64,000 nt of DNA from Mesorhizobium sp. Root157 (lineage in GTDB: Bacteria; Pseudomonadota; Alphaproteobacteria; Rhizobiales; Rhizobiaceae), in contig NZ_LMGJ01000002.1 of assembly GCF_001427385.1 (NCBI RefSeq), positions 3,618 to 67,617 of the forward strand, in the 5' to 3' direction. The position numbers were made by a program, and so were the translations under genes. Shown here in pieces: positions 1 through 8,825 of the stretch (positions are counted from its first letter, which is position 1; each line of letters starts with the position of its first letter). The notes beneath the pieces were generated by a model that did not search any database, had not been told where the DNA came from, and was given only the letters and a program-made list of their open reading frames with translations.

Positions 1-39
1 ATTCATGGCAGGCTCGCTAGGAAAAACGCCGCGAACTCA

Positions 40-156
40 ATTCTCACATTAAGTGGCAATCCAAGCTGGATTATCAAATTACGTGCCAGTTATCAAATTA
101 AGTGCCGGAGCAACCCTCTGAAATGATTGGATGGGCATTCTCATTATTAAGTGCCA
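40..156. repeat. Four direct copies of an IS21-like terminal box
   Basis: Four near-identical boxes resembling TTATCAAATTAAGTGCC lie in the same orientation at 40-58, 71-88, 90-107 and 138-156. Families such as IS21 carry several short repeats near each end as transposase-binding sites, so this is probably one end of such an element. Its body could lie left of base 1 or be lost. An istA remnant of the IS21 family exists at 17251-17584. No transposase gene adjoins the boxes here. The repeats are seen directly; the IS assignment is inference. Confidence 0.5.
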
Positions 157-353
157 AGTGACACCAGTTCGATCAGAATGCCATATTGCTTCTTTCGTCA
201 GCTGCGAAATTTACCAACCACGTGGCCATTGAACGTGATTGGCTGCGGTTCGCAGCATCACGATGCCGTCGCTTTGTCTGATGGGTTTTCGAACGCTTGT
301 TTTTGGATCAGTGTCGTGCACGATATCAAAGTAGTTCCTACCGGAGAGGGTAA

Positions 354-800
354 ATGTACAAACACATTCTAATCGCTACCGATGGCTCCGAACTTGCCCG
401 CAAGGGCCTTGAACATGGTCTGGCACTTGCCAAGCCGCTCCAGGCGAATGTTACGGTTTTGGCCGTTTCGCACCCTCTGCGCCCCGAAATGGAGAATGCT
501 GCCCGTCTGGGCGGTATCGATGATCCCGTCGCTCGCTACGACCAGCAGATAGATGCAAACATGAAGGACCGGTTTGCATATATCGAGCAACGCGGATCTG
601 AGCATGGCGTCACCATAGATCTAGTGCACGAAATCGACGATTCTCCTGCCGAAGCAATCGTCAGGTTTGCCAAGCTCAAAGACTGTGATCTCATAGTAAT
701 GTCCTCGCATGGGCGGCGTGGCATACGGAAGGTCATTCTTGGTAGCCAGACGTCCGAGGTGCTGGCACATACAACCATCCCCGTACTGGTAGTCCGATAG
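354..800 (+). CDS. Universal stress protein, UspA family
   Basis: 148 residues, the normal length for a single-domain Usp. The start MYKHILIATDGS is the classical first beta strand with the Asp that contacts ATP. Near the C-terminus the run HGRRGIRKVILGSQTSEVL fits the ATP-binding pattern G-x2-G-x9-G-S. The protein should be a cytoplasmic, ATP-binding stress protein. A purine-rich GGAGAGGG lies just ahead of the ATG. It stands alone between IS-type repeats and a phage remnant. Usp genes are often induced by low oxygen in denitrifiers, but I found no convincing FNR box upstream. Confidence 0.92.
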   Translation: MYKHILIATDGSELARKGLEHGLALAKPLQANVTVLAVSHPLRPEMENAARLGGIDDPVARYDQQIDANMKDRFAYIEQRGSEHGVTIDLVHEIDDSPAEAIVRFAKLKDCDLIVMSSHGRRGIRKVILGSQTSEVLAHTTIPVLVVR

Positions 801-807
801 TCTATCC

Positions 808-1800
808 TCACAGCATCAGGAGGCCGCGGGTCTCATAGGCCGAGCTGCCGGCGTTGACGTCTCGGGCTGATGCTCGACCGGGCGCATTGCAGATGGCGAC
901 AATGCCGTCGAGGCGCTCGCTCGAGCGCTCCTTGTCCCGCTTGATGTTGCCAGCCGGATCATGACGAACGGCAACGTTTGAGGCATTCCAACGCGGCACA
1001 GAGTGACCGCCATGCCAGAGTGAGCGCGAGACCGACAGCCGTTCCAGTTCCGCCGTGGGGTCGGCCACGCTTAGAAAAACCCTGACCGACGGGGACCAGC
1101 GTCGAGCCCTCTTTTTGTAGGTGCTGGACGATCTCGCCGGGGAAGGTGCGGTCATAGGAAGCACGCGCAGATCGTAGCGTGACGCCAACTCGATGACTTC
1201 TTTTTCGACGAAGGCGAAGTCAGTGGCGTTGCCGAGCGTCGCGGTCAAAAATCCCTGGTCGCACCAGATGTCGTAGGGCACGCGGTCGCGCCGCACTCGA
1301 CGCAGGATATCGTGCTCGGGAATGAAAAAGCGGCAGAGCACAATCCATTTGCCGGCGAGCGCCCCGAGATCCTCATCCAACGTCGGCGGAAATAACAACA
1401 CGAAGGCCGACAGATCGTTGACGCGGGCAAGGTCAAGCCCGCCATAGCATTCGCGACCCAGCAGTTTCTGTTCGAGTTCGTCGAGATCATGTTTGACGAT
1501 GCGCCAGTCGGTGTTGGCAGGAAGGCCGCCTTCTTCCCACACCGCCATGTCGAGTCAGCGCGTGACCTGCTCAGGCCGTTCATTCAAGCGCAACCGCCGG
1601 ATTGCGTTCGGCTGCGCTGGCATTTCTTTGGCCTCGTCGATCTGGCGCTTGAGATCGACGACCTTGACGGTGACGTCAAGGCTCAAACTGGCCTTCAGCC
1701 AGACTTCCTGGTCGGTCCAGTCGTCGCCCTCGTCGATCACCCCGCTATGCGCGTCATCGCGTAGCCTCCAATGGTTCCGACCGAAACGGTGAAGGAGAGT
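808..1800 (-). pseudogene. Decayed phage terminase large subunit (C-terminal nuclease part)
   Basis: The minus-strand reading shows a TerL of the HK97-like type: GDDWTDQEVWLKA and AKEMPAQPNAIRRLRLN, then YGGLDLARVNDLSAFVLLFP (nuclease-domain start), WNASNVAVRHDPAGNIK, and the typical end YETRGLLML. Three lesions are visible. A TGA at about 1553-1555 replaces the Trp codon expected in a TRWLDMAVW context. A frameshift near 1155 throws the frame off, so that YDRTFPGEIVQHLQKEG appears in another frame. A second shift near 1070 restores it before SVADPTAELERL. The N-terminal ATPase half is absent. It is a prophage relic with no other phage genes nearby. Confidence 0.8.
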
Positions 1801-2424
1801 TTTTAGCGAATGCGTTACGCTCATACGCACGCCACAGTGGTATCTTAAAAAATCGGTCCCTTTTTGGAATCCAATTTAGGATTTTACTGCGCTCGATCAA
1901 AGCGTTAGAGCGCGCGTTGTGCGTCCGGAAGGACGCTCGCCGCCCGAACATGCAATTCGCCGTCTTGCTCCGCGATTGGCTCGAAACAAGGCTTCGTAAC
2001 GCTTCTTTCAGCGCTCGAAACAAGACACGAGGCCCTCCCTTCAAGGCTGGCATTCGAGTTTGCGGCTGAACGCACGCATGTGCGCGCTTGCCCGCATAGG
2101 GAGGTTCATCGAAATCGATAAAAAGAGCCCAAACTGGATCCATGAGAATCTCTCTCTTCGAAACGCGAGTGCTCCTTCTTGCCATTGTACATCTTGCCTT
2201 TGCTCACAATGACGGAACCCGCCGACCGTAGGGATCTCGGAATCGGATGAGAAATAAATAATGATTATAGCGCGATTTGCAGCGCTAATTGCCGGTGAAT
2301 CTTAGTCGGAGAAACCAGAAAGGTATAACTGTTTAAAATGCGACCATCAGACGAATAAATTATCCTGATGCTTTTGCCGTAGGTAACCTGTGCTCCATCC
2401 AACCCCGCAAATGGAGCAGCGTAA
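1801..2424. other. Gene-poor stretch upstream of the creatinase gene
   Basis: I see no convincing gene here. A 143-codon minus-strand frame (1754-2185) resembles no family known to me and crosses a RIME-like repeat at 1906-1946, so I do not call it. The last 150 bases are A/T-rich and probably hold the creatinase promoter; I could not settle on one -35/-10 pair. Confidence 0.4.
1906..1946. repeat. RIME-like palindromic repeat, copy 1 (diverged)
   Basis: An AGAGCG start, a central GTGCGTCCGG / GGACGC inverted repeat and a GC-rich end match the layout of the better copies at 12491-12530 and 24127-24166. The arms have drifted on the right side. Such short palindromes are dispersed in rhizobial genomes and can fold as hairpins in RNA. 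Confidence 0.5.
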
Positions 2425-3639
2425 ATGACCGACGACATGTTACATGTGATGAAATGGCACAATGGCGAGAAGGAATATTCGCCGTTCTCGGATGCCGAGA
2501 TGAAACGTCGTCAGGACGACGTGCGCGGCTGGATGGCGAAGAACAGCGTCGATGCGGCATTGTTCACTTCCTACCATTGCATCAATTACTACTCGGGCTG
2601 GCTCTACTGCTATTTTGGCCGCAAATACGGCATGGTTATCGACCACGATAAGGCCACCACCCTCTCGGCCGGAATCGACGGCGGCCAGCCCTCGCGGCGT
2701 TCCGCCAGCGACAACATCACTTATACCGACTGGCGACGAGACAATTTCTATCGTGCTGTGCGTCAGCTCATGTCCGGCGCCAAGCGCGTCGGCATCGAGT
2801 TCGACCACGTGTCGCTCGACTTCCGCCGCCAGCTCGAGGAAGCCCTGCCGGGCGTCGAGTTTGTCGACATCAGCCAGCCGTCGATGTGGATGCGCACGGT
2901 CAAGTCGGTCGAGGAACAGAAACTGATCCGCGAGGGCGCTCGGGTCTGCGACGTCGGCGGCGCGGCCTGCGTGGCGGCCGTGAAGGCGGGCGTGCCCGAG
3001 CACGAAGTCGCCATCGCCACTACAAACGCCATGATCCGCGAAATTGCCAAGTCGTTTCCGTTCGTAGAACTGATGGACACCTGGACCTGGTTCCAGTCGG
3101 GTATCAACACCGATGGCGCACACAACCCGGTCACCAACCGTGTCGTGCAGTCGGGTGACATCCTGTCCCTCAACACCTTCCCGATGATTTTCGGCTACTA
3201 CACCGCACTGGAGCGCACACTGTTCTGCGAACATGTCGACGACGCCAGCCTCGATATCTGGGAGAAGAACGTCGCCGTACATCGCCGCGGGCTGGAATTG
3301 ATCAAGCCTGGCGCGCGCTGCAAGGACATCGCCATCGAGCTCAACGAGATGTACCGCGAGTGGGACCTTTTGAAGTATCGTTCCTTTGGCTATGGCCACT
3401 CCTTCGGCGTACTTTGCCACTATTACGGCCGCGAGGCGGGCGTGGAACTGCGCGAGGACATCGACACCGAACTGAAGCCTGGCATGGTGGTGTCCATGGA
3501 GCCGATGGTGATGCTGCCGGAAGGCACGCCTGGAGCAGGCGGCTATCGCGAGCACGATATCCTGATCGTCAAGGACGATGGTGCCGAAAACATCACCGGC
3601 TTCCCGTTCGGGCCGCAGCACAACGTCATAAGCAACTAA
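2425..3639 (+). CDS. Creatinase (creatine amidinohydrolase)
   Basis: 404 residues, matching the roughly 403 of Pseudomonas creatinase, which I recognise over the full length. It hydrolyses creatine to sarcosine and urea (EC 3.5.3.3). It has the pita-bread fold of family M24 but uses no metal. Matching stretches include FTSYHCINYYSGWLYC, NIDGGQP-like AGIDGGQP, ELMDTWTWFQSGINTDGAHN, YGHSFGVLCHYYGREAG and the end GAGGYREHDILIV. The proposed catalytic base His232 of the Pseudomonas enzyme corresponds to His233 in DGAHNP. The ATG is preceded by GGAG at 8-base spacing. Creatininase faces it from the other strand, and soxBDAG downstream would consume the sarcosine. Confidence 0.96.
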   Translation: MTDDMLHVMKWHNGEKEYSPFSDAEMKRRQDDVRGWMAKNSVDAALFTSYHCINYYSGWLYCYFGRKYGMVIDHDKATTLSAGIDGGQPSRRSASDNITYTDWRRDNFYRAVRQLMSGAKRVGIEFDHVSLDFRRQLEEALPGVEFVDISQPSMWMRTVKSVEEQKLIREGARVCDVGGAACVAAVKAGVPEHEVAIATTNAMIREIAKSFPFVELMDTWTWFQSGINTDGAHNPVTNRVVQSGDILSLNTFPMIFGYYTALERTLFCEHVDDASLDIWEKNVAVHRRGLELIKPGARCKDIAIELNEMYREWDLLKYRSFGYGHSFGVLCHYYGREAGVELREDIDTELKPGMVVSMEPMVMLPEGTPGAGGYREHDILIVKDDGAENITGFPFGPQHNVISN

Positions 3640-3882
3640 AGCGAGGCGATCGTGGCTCCCCATATTCCACACGACTTGCCTTACCGATGGGCCGACGCGG
3701 AATCCACATCGACCCGATCCTGCCTGGCACGGTCACGTGAACTTTCCATTCTGTTGGAAGTCGTGCGGCGTTTGATCCCAGGGATGAGGAAGCGCGGCGC
3801 CGAGCCTCCTCCTGAAAGGTACGGGCATGAGGATACCGACAATCGATTGACGCCACCTTCAAGACCCTTCTGATTGAATGCT

Positions 3883-3918
3883 GAAAGCCGCGATGTCATC
3901 GCGGCTTTCCTCTTTTTC
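3883..3918 (+). terminator. Rho-independent terminator after the creatinase transcript
   Basis: A perfect 12-bp stem (GAAAGCCGCGAT at 3883-3894 pairing with 3898-3909) encloses a GTC loop and is followed by CTCTTTTTC. The T tract makes it functional on the plus strand. It lies 240 bases after creatinase and just before the 3' end of the convergent creatininase gene. The 3640-3880 spacer holds no gene I can support. Confidence 0.85.
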
Positions 3919-3929
3919 ATCCCGATCTT

Positions 3930-4709
3930 TCAACTAGTGAATTCGTTTTCCAGCGCTTGGACGATGCCGTCTACGCAGACATGGAGCAACAGTTCGCCCT
4001 TTTCGGCGGATGCGTCCTTGGGAGAGGACAACGTGCCACTCACGGGCGTCCATTCCGGCTTGGGAGGATAGACGTCATAGGGCGGAAAGCTTGCGGGCGC
4101 ATGATCGACGGCCCGTTCCAGGCTGACTTGGTGGGGGTAGAGCGCCAGCATAAGCGAAGTTTCGAGTACCCCACCGTGTTCAATGTCCCAGCCGGCAAAG
4201 CCGTTCGGATAAAGACGACCGATCGTGGCCTTGTCCACGAAATCCCAATAAGAGAGGACAACGATCTTCATGTCGTCAATGCCGCCCCATTTGAGTTCAC
4301 GCAGCGCAAGATCGATGGCTTCGACGATGAACCACGCATTCTCGAAATGCCCATTGACCAGGCAGATGCGGCGCACGCCATGACGGGCGAATTCCTTGAT
4401 GACGTCGCGGAGCGCCGCAATCAGGGTCGCGCCGTCGAGGCTTGTGGTTCCCGGCAGATGATTACCGCCGCCCGATTTCTGGTGTGATTTGTAGCCATAG
4501 GTGAAAGGCGGGGCGACCAGAGCGCCGACGCGCTCGGCGACGCGCCGGGCAAACTCCACGGGAAGCAGGACGTCTACATTCATCGGCATGTGATGGCCGT
4601 GCTGTTCCATCGAGCCAATCGGCAACAGGATTGGAACATTTCCTTCGCGTACGCGAGCGTCATAGTCCGGCCAAGCCATCTCGGCGGCGAATACAGTTTT
4701 TTGAGACAT
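3930..4709 (-). CDS. crnA: Creatininase (creatinine amidohydrolase)
   Basis: 259 residues from the chosen start, as in Pseudomonas creatininase (about 260). It interconverts creatinine and creatine (EC 3.5.2.10). The metal ligands of the Pseudomonas enzyme (Glu34, His36, Asp45, His120, Glu122) are all present one residue later: Glu35 and His37 in SMEQHGHHM, Asp46 in MNVDVLLP, His121 and Glu123 in NGHFENAW. YGYKSHQKSGGGNHLPGTTS is another hallmark. The frame extends to 4784, but MSQKTVF at 4709 has GGGAGA upstream and matches the family start. It is divergent from a LysR gene, a usual arrangement for regulator and target. Confidence 0.96.
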   Translation of the reverse strand: MSQKTVFAAEMAWPDYDARVREGNVPILLPIGSMEQHGHHMPMNVDVLLPVEFARRVAERVGALVAPPFTYGYKSHQKSGGGNHLPGTTSLDGATLIAALRDVIKEFARHGVRRICLVNGHFENAWFIVEAIDLALRELKWGGIDDMKIVVLSYWDFVDKATIGRLYPNGFAGWDIEHGGVLETSLMLALYPHQVSLERAVDHAPASFPPYDVYPPKPEWTPVSGTLSSPKDASAEKGELLLHVCVDGIVQALENEFTS

Positions 4710-4807
4710 GGTCATCTCCCATTTTGGCTCATGCGCCAATGATTTGGGGTCATCCTTGCGATTTGGGAAATTTATAATCATCATCCGTGTATGAGGAATC
4801 CAAATCC

Positions 4808-5722
4808 ATGCGGAACATAACCAACTTCCAGACTGATCTGCTCCGAACCTTTGTGTCGGTCATCGATCTCGGTGCCTATACAAAAGCAGGCGATGCCCTG
4901 GGGCGCACTCAACCGGCTATCTCTCTGCAGATGCGGCGGCTGGAGCAACTGATCGGCGCTCCTCTCATAAAGCAGGCCGGACGTTCTCTGTTGCTGACCA
5001 AGGAAGGCGAGATGTTGCTGAGCTACGCACGCGAGATATTGAGGCTCAACGATGAAGCTGCCTCCTATTTCAATCGCGGCAAGCTCTCCGGCGTCCTTCG
5101 TGTTGGCCTGCCGAACGACTATGCTGTGGCCTTCCTGCAGGGCGTCATCACCGAATACACACGCCAGCATTCCGAGATATCCTTGGAAATTTATTGCGGC
5201 TGGAGCGCGGACGTTCTCGATCGGCTGCGGGCTGACGAGCTCGATCTGGCGATAGCCATGGTCAATGGTGAACGCGCCCAATATCTGTCGCGATCGTGGA
5301 TCGAGCGTCCGGTCTGGGCAGCATCAGACCGCATGCATTTCGATCCAACGGTCGGCGTGCCGCTCGCCGCGCATCCCCAGGGCTGCGCCTACCGTGCGCG
5401 TATGATCCAGGCGCTGGACGCCGCACAATTACGCTGGCGCGTCGCCTATACGGGACCCGGTATCTCGGGCTTGCAGAATGCGGTCATCAACGGCCTTGGG
5501 GTCAGCGCGATGACCCGCTACACCATGCTTTCAGGCATGCGGGTGCTGGACGAAAATGACGGCCTTCCCGCACTTGCCGAAATTCGCGTTGGTCTTTTTT
5601 ACAAGCATCCGCGCCTATCGGATGCCGGCATCCGGCTTGTCAACCACATCATTGCCCGGCTGGATGAGGCGGGCGTCTCTGGAGATCCGGTTAAACGCAA
5701 CGTCGAACTCGATCGAAGATAA
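4808..5722 (+). CDS. LysR-family regulator of the creatinine cluster (inferred)
   Basis: 304 residues from the ATG at 4808, which has GAGGA upstream; a GTG at 4787 would add seven residues. The N-terminal winged HTH is clear: FQTDLLRTFVSVIDLGAYTKAG, then TQPAISLQMRRLEQLIGAPL. The effector domain starts near residue 85 (LRVGLPNDYAVAFL). It is transcribed away from creatininase with only about 100 bases between the starts, a space where LysR proteins normally bind. An ABC importer follows on the same strand. Family assignment is certain; that it answers to creatinine or creatine is inference. Confidence 0.9.
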   Translation: MRNITNFQTDLLRTFVSVIDLGAYTKAGDALGRTQPAISLQMRRLEQLIGAPLIKQAGRSLLLTKEGEMLLSYAREILRLNDEAASYFNRGKLSGVLRVGLPNDYAVAFLQGVITEYTRQHSEISLEIYCGWSADVLDRLRADELDLAIAMVNGERAQYLSRSWIERPVWAASDRMHFDPTVGVPLAAHPQGCAYRARMIQALDAAQLRWRVAYTGPGISGLQNAVINGLGVSAMTRYTMLSGMRVLDENDGLPALAEIRVGLFYKHPRLSDAGIRLVNHIIARLDEAGVSGDPVKRNVELDRR

Positions 5723-5814
5723 GCACTGCAAATGACAAGATTATGAGAATTAATTTTTCAAATGCACCCGCGCTACATACCGTCTCGGCAATAACAACCA
5801 AAAAGGGGAATGCA

Positions 5815-6954
5815 ATGACCATCAAGGAGATGCTGCCGGGTTTGCGTACCCGTCGTGATATTCTGAAGGGTGCAAGTGTATTAGGGGGCGCGGCGCTGGC
5901 CACGCCCTTCCTTAGCCGGCTCGCCTTCGCCGAGCCTGTCGAACTTACCATGCTCGCGTGGTACGGCCATGCCGAGCCGGACATGGTGGCCGAATTTGAG
6001 GCCGAGAACAACGTCAAGTTCAAGCCGAAGTACTACACGGGCGGCGACAACATGCTTGGGCTGATCGCCCAATCGCCTCCCGGAACCTTCGATCTGATCC
6101 TTTCAGACGCGGAATATGTCCAGCAGCTCAATGCTGCCGGCTATATTGAGAAAATGGATCCAGCCGACTACCCGTTCGACGATTTCTTCCCCGAATTCCA
6201 GCACTTCCCGGGGCACTGGGTCGGCAACGACCTCTATTCGGTCATCACCCGCTTCGGCTTCCTGGGCGTTGCCTTCAACACCGAAGCGATCAACGAAAAG
6301 GAAGCCTCGACTTACAATGTCTACTGGGACCAGAAGCTGAAGGGTAAAGTTGGTCACTTCGACTGGCACCTGCCGAACCTAGGCCAGATCAGCCTGCTGA
6401 ACGGCAACGCCTCGCCTTACGACACAGACGCTGCGGCTTGGCAGGCGTTGCAGGACAAGACGATGACCCTGCGCCCGCAAATCGGCGGGTTCTTCGACTA
6501 CGGCGGCACCTTCTCTTCCCTTCAGAATGGGCAGATGCTGGCCATGGCCGGCATCGGCGACTGGATCACCGGCACGCTGGAACGCAACGGCGCCAAGGTG
6601 CGCAGCGTCATTCCCGAGGAGGGCGGCCTGCAGTTCACGGAATCGTTCTCCATCGGCAAAGGCACCACGAAGGGCGACTTGGCCAAGAAGTGGATCCAGT
6701 ACATCACCTCGCCCAAGGGCCAGGTGAAATCGGCCAACATGGTGGCCTATCCGTGCCTCATCCCGAATGAGAAGGGTTGGAAACTGTTGGCCGAGGAAAC
6801 ACCGGCTGAAGCCAAGCGGCAAGGCATGCTGCTCGACCAAAGCAACAACGCCATGGAACTGATCCGTAAGGGACGCATCAAGTATCGCCAACTACCGGTT
6901 CAGCAGAGCTTAGAGGACTGGAACGACTTCTGGTCCGAATACAAGGCAGCCTAG
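5815..6954 (+). CDS. ABC importer substrate-binding protein (PotD/PotF type), probable creatinine/creatine uptake
   Basis: 379 residues. The frame opens at 5743, but the ATG at 5815 is preceded by AAGGGGAA and begins a Tat-type signal (TRRDILKG, then GAALATPFLSRLAFA), which implies export in folded form to the periplasm. The mature part begins EPVELTMLAWYGHAEPDMV, typical of the spermidine/putrescine-binding superfamily. Two permeases and an ATPase follow. This superfamily handles many amines and opines, so sequence alone does not name the ligand. Placement between creatininase and sarcosine oxidase genes points to creatinine, creatine or sarcosine. Confidence 0.88.
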   Translation: MTIKEMLPGLRTRRDILKGASVLGGAALATPFLSRLAFAEPVELTMLAWYGHAEPDMVAEFEAENNVKFKPKYYTGGDNMLGLIAQSPPGTFDLILSDAEYVQQLNAAGYIEKMDPADYPFDDFFPEFQHFPGHWVGNDLYSVITRFGFLGVAFNTEAINEKEASTYNVYWDQKLKGKVGHFDWHLPNLGQISLLNGNASPYDTDAAAWQALQDKTMTLRPQIGGFFDYGGTFSSLQNGQMLAMAGIGDWITGTLERNGAKVRSVIPEEGGLQFTESFSIGKGTTKGDLAKKWIQYITSPKGQVKSANMVAYPCLIPNEKGWKLLAEETPAEAKRQGMLLDQSNNAMELIRKGRIKYRQLPVQQSLEDWNDFWSEYKAA

Positions 6955-6966
6955 CATCTGGAACTA

Positions 6967-6994
6967 ACGGCGCGCTCATGGTCGAGTGCGCCGT
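6967..6994 (+). promoter_or_regulatory. Strong intercistronic hairpin after the binding-protein gene
   Basis: ACGGCGCGCTC (6967-6977) can pair with GAGTGCGCCGT (6984-6994) as an 11-bp stem with one G-U wobble and the loop ATGGTC. No T tract follows, so it is not a classical terminator. Hairpins in this place often protect the upstream mRNA from 3' decay and keep binding protein in excess over permeases. The structure is seen; the role is inferred. Confidence 0.6.
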
Positions 6995-7149
6995 CGCCTC
7001 CCGGCAGACTGTATTCCAGGTATTTATTTCGCGCATGATTGGTGCATCATGCGATAAATGTCGGAACTTTGGACGGGCTATGCGCCTGTCATTCATTCGG
7101 GGTCTCCGCGCCGCGGCACCCGGACAAGCCCATCAGCCGGGACTGTGTA

Positions 7150-7995
7150 ATGCGGAAATCGATCACTTTCTACGGTCTGACGCTCTCGCTGCCAATGTTG
7201 GTCTGGCAGGTGCTATTCTTTCTTGCGCCATTGATCTTTCTGGTCGCGCTTTCCTTCTGGACGGTCCAGAACTTCCGCATGGTGCCGGACCTCAACCCGG
7301 ATAACTGGACAAGGATGCTGGGTCGCGGTGTCTTCTGGCAAGCCTATTTCCGCACCTTCCTGCTGTCCACTTCGGCCGCGATCGTCATAAGTGTGCTGGC
7401 GTTTCCCTGCGCCTACGCCGTTGCGTTCAAGCTGTCGGAGACAGCACGGCGATGGGCGATCTTTCTGATGGTCATCCCATTCTTCACTTCCTATCTGGTC
7501 CGCGTCTATTCCTGGCAGATATTCCTTTCCGACAACGGCATCATCAACGCGCTTCTGGCAAAAGTCGGGCTGGGGCCGTTTGGCATGCTGAACTCGGTCT
7601 TCGGCGTGATGGTTGGCTATGCGACGTTGAGCCTGCCCCTGGTGGTCCTGCTGCAATTGTTCAGCCTGATCTTCGTCGACAGGACGTTGATCGAGGCGGC
7701 GCATAATCTGCGCTGCGGTCGCTTGCGCACTGTCTTCGAGGTGGTCATTCCGGCTGCAAAGGTAGGTCTCGTCATTGCGGCGCTATTCTGCTTCATCCTT
7801 ACCTTTGGCGACTTCGTCAGCCCGCTCTATCTCGGTGGCGGCGACCCACCGACCTTGTCGATCCTCATCACAGACACTACCAAGTCTGGCCAGCAATGGC
7901 CGCGCGCGGCGGTCATTGCATTGACCATGATCGCAACCCTGCTTGCGGTGGCTTTCGCTACCGTCAGCTTCGCCTATCGGGAGCGCGGACGATGA
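7150..7995 (+). CDS. ABC importer permease, PotB-like
   Basis: 281 residues from the ATG at 7150. The longer frame from 7039 adds a polar stretch unlike a permease N-terminus. The protein is strongly hydrophobic with about six membrane segments, beginning with LPMLVWQVLFFLAPLIFLVALSFW. The cytoplasmic loop EAAHNLRCGRLRTVFEVVIPAAKVG is the EAA motif that docks on the ATPase; the conserved Gly-Ala is partly changed (LRCGR). The 3' end overlaps the next start by four bases (ATGA), implying translational coupling. It is the inner-membrane half-channel of the importer. Confidence 0.9.
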   Translation: MRKSITFYGLTLSLPMLVWQVLFFLAPLIFLVALSFWTVQNFRMVPDLNPDNWTRMLGRGVFWQAYFRTFLLSTSAAIVISVLAFPCAYAVAFKLSETARRWAIFLMVIPFFTSYLVRVYSWQIFLSDNGIINALLAKVGLGPFGMLNSVFGVMVGYATLSLPLVVLLQLFSLIFVDRTLIEAAHNLRCGRLRTVFEVVIPAAKVGLVIAALFCFILTFGDFVSPLYLGGGDPPTLSILITDTTKSGQQWPRAAVIALTMIATLLAVAFATVSFAYRERGR

Positions 7996-8825
7996 ACGAC
8001 TTCAATCGAAACAGGGCAGTAGATTGGGCACTGAAGCTCTACGTTCTGTTGTCTTTCGGCTTCATCTTTGCACCGATTGTGGCAAGCTTCGCCTTTTCGT
8101 TTAACGTCGATCGATTCCCATCGCTCCCGCTCGGCGGCTTTTCAACCATCTGGTACGAGGCCGTGTGGGCCGACCCGCTGGTATGGGAGGGACTTCGCAA
8201 TACGCTGGTCGCCGGAGCAGTTGTTTCGGCAATTGCCACGGTCATCGGCTTCGGCGCCGCCTACACGGACTTCCGCTACAACTTTTTCGGCAAAACGGTC
8301 TATGTCGCGCTCGCCCTGCTGCCGCCGACGATCCCGGTTGTCATCCTGGGACTTGCCATGCTTGCCTTCCTGTCCAGCATCGACCTTTCCGGCGCCATTT
8401 ATTCGGTCATCATCGCCCATGTGGTCATGTGCGCGCCCTTCGCCATGGCGATCTGCCGGTTGCGCCTGTCGCAGATGGATCCTTCGCTGGAGGCGGCGGC
8501 CTGGAATCTCGGTGCGACCGAGTGGATGGCGATGCGGCACGTCATCCTGCCTTTCTGCCGGCCTGCGATACTGGCCTCGCTGTTCATCACCATGGCGGTT
8601 TCCTTCGACGAATTCGCCGTCGCCTGGTTCGTTTCGGGCCTGAACGAGACCCTTCCCGTCAAGGTACTTGGCTTCCTTCAGGGGCAGGTCAGCCCGCGTA
8701 TCAACGTCATCGGCACATTCGTCTTCCTCGCCTCGATGACACTGATCATCCTCGCCCAAATCCTTCTCATTAAGCGCAGCGCCTCTCCCGCCGCCGCAAC
8801 AAACACCGGAGCAGTCCCGCAATGA
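7992..8825 (+). CDS. ABC importer permease, PotC-like
   Basis: 277 residues with about six membrane segments; the first is LYVLLSFGFIFAPIVASFAFSF. The EAA loop is well conserved: SLEAAAWNLGATEWMAMRHVILPFC. The start overlaps the preceding stop (ATGA at 7992-7995) and its own stop overlaps the next start in the same way at 8822-8825, so the three cytoplasmic-side components are likely made in fixed ratio. It pairs with the PotB-like protein to form the channel. Confidence 0.92.
   Translation: MNDFNRNRAVDWALKLYVLLSFGFIFAPIVASFAFSFNVDRFPSLPLGGFSTIWYEAVWADPLVWEGLRNTLVAGAVVSAIATVIGFGAAYTDFRYNFFGKTVYVALALLPPTIPVVILGLAMLAFLSSIDLSGAIYSVIIAHVVMCAPFAMAICRLRLSQMDPSLEAAAWNLGATEWMAMRHVILPFCRPAILASLFITMAVSFDEFAVAWFVSGLNETLPVKVLGFLQGQVSPRINVIGTFVFLASMTLIILAQILLIKRSASPAAATNTGAVPQ

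Noticed and set aside
299..314. FNR-like site before the universal stress gene (TTGTTTTTGGATCA)
   Set aside because: The spacing between half-sites is off by one and one half is poor.
1754..2185. 143-codon minus-strand frame
   Set aside because: It resembles no family, overlaps the terminase remnant and crosses a RIME-like repeat. It looks like a chance frame.
2440..3672. Long minus-strand frame opposite creatinase
   Set aside because: It is a mirror of a strongly recognised gene in GC-rich DNA, and its composition (many His, Arg and Asp) is typical of an antisense shadow.
3652..3873. 73-codon frame after creatinase
   Set aside because: No family features, and it lies between the creatinase stop and a terminator. 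The ending GRRGIHIDPILPGTVT in another frame looked gene-like but is too short to assign.
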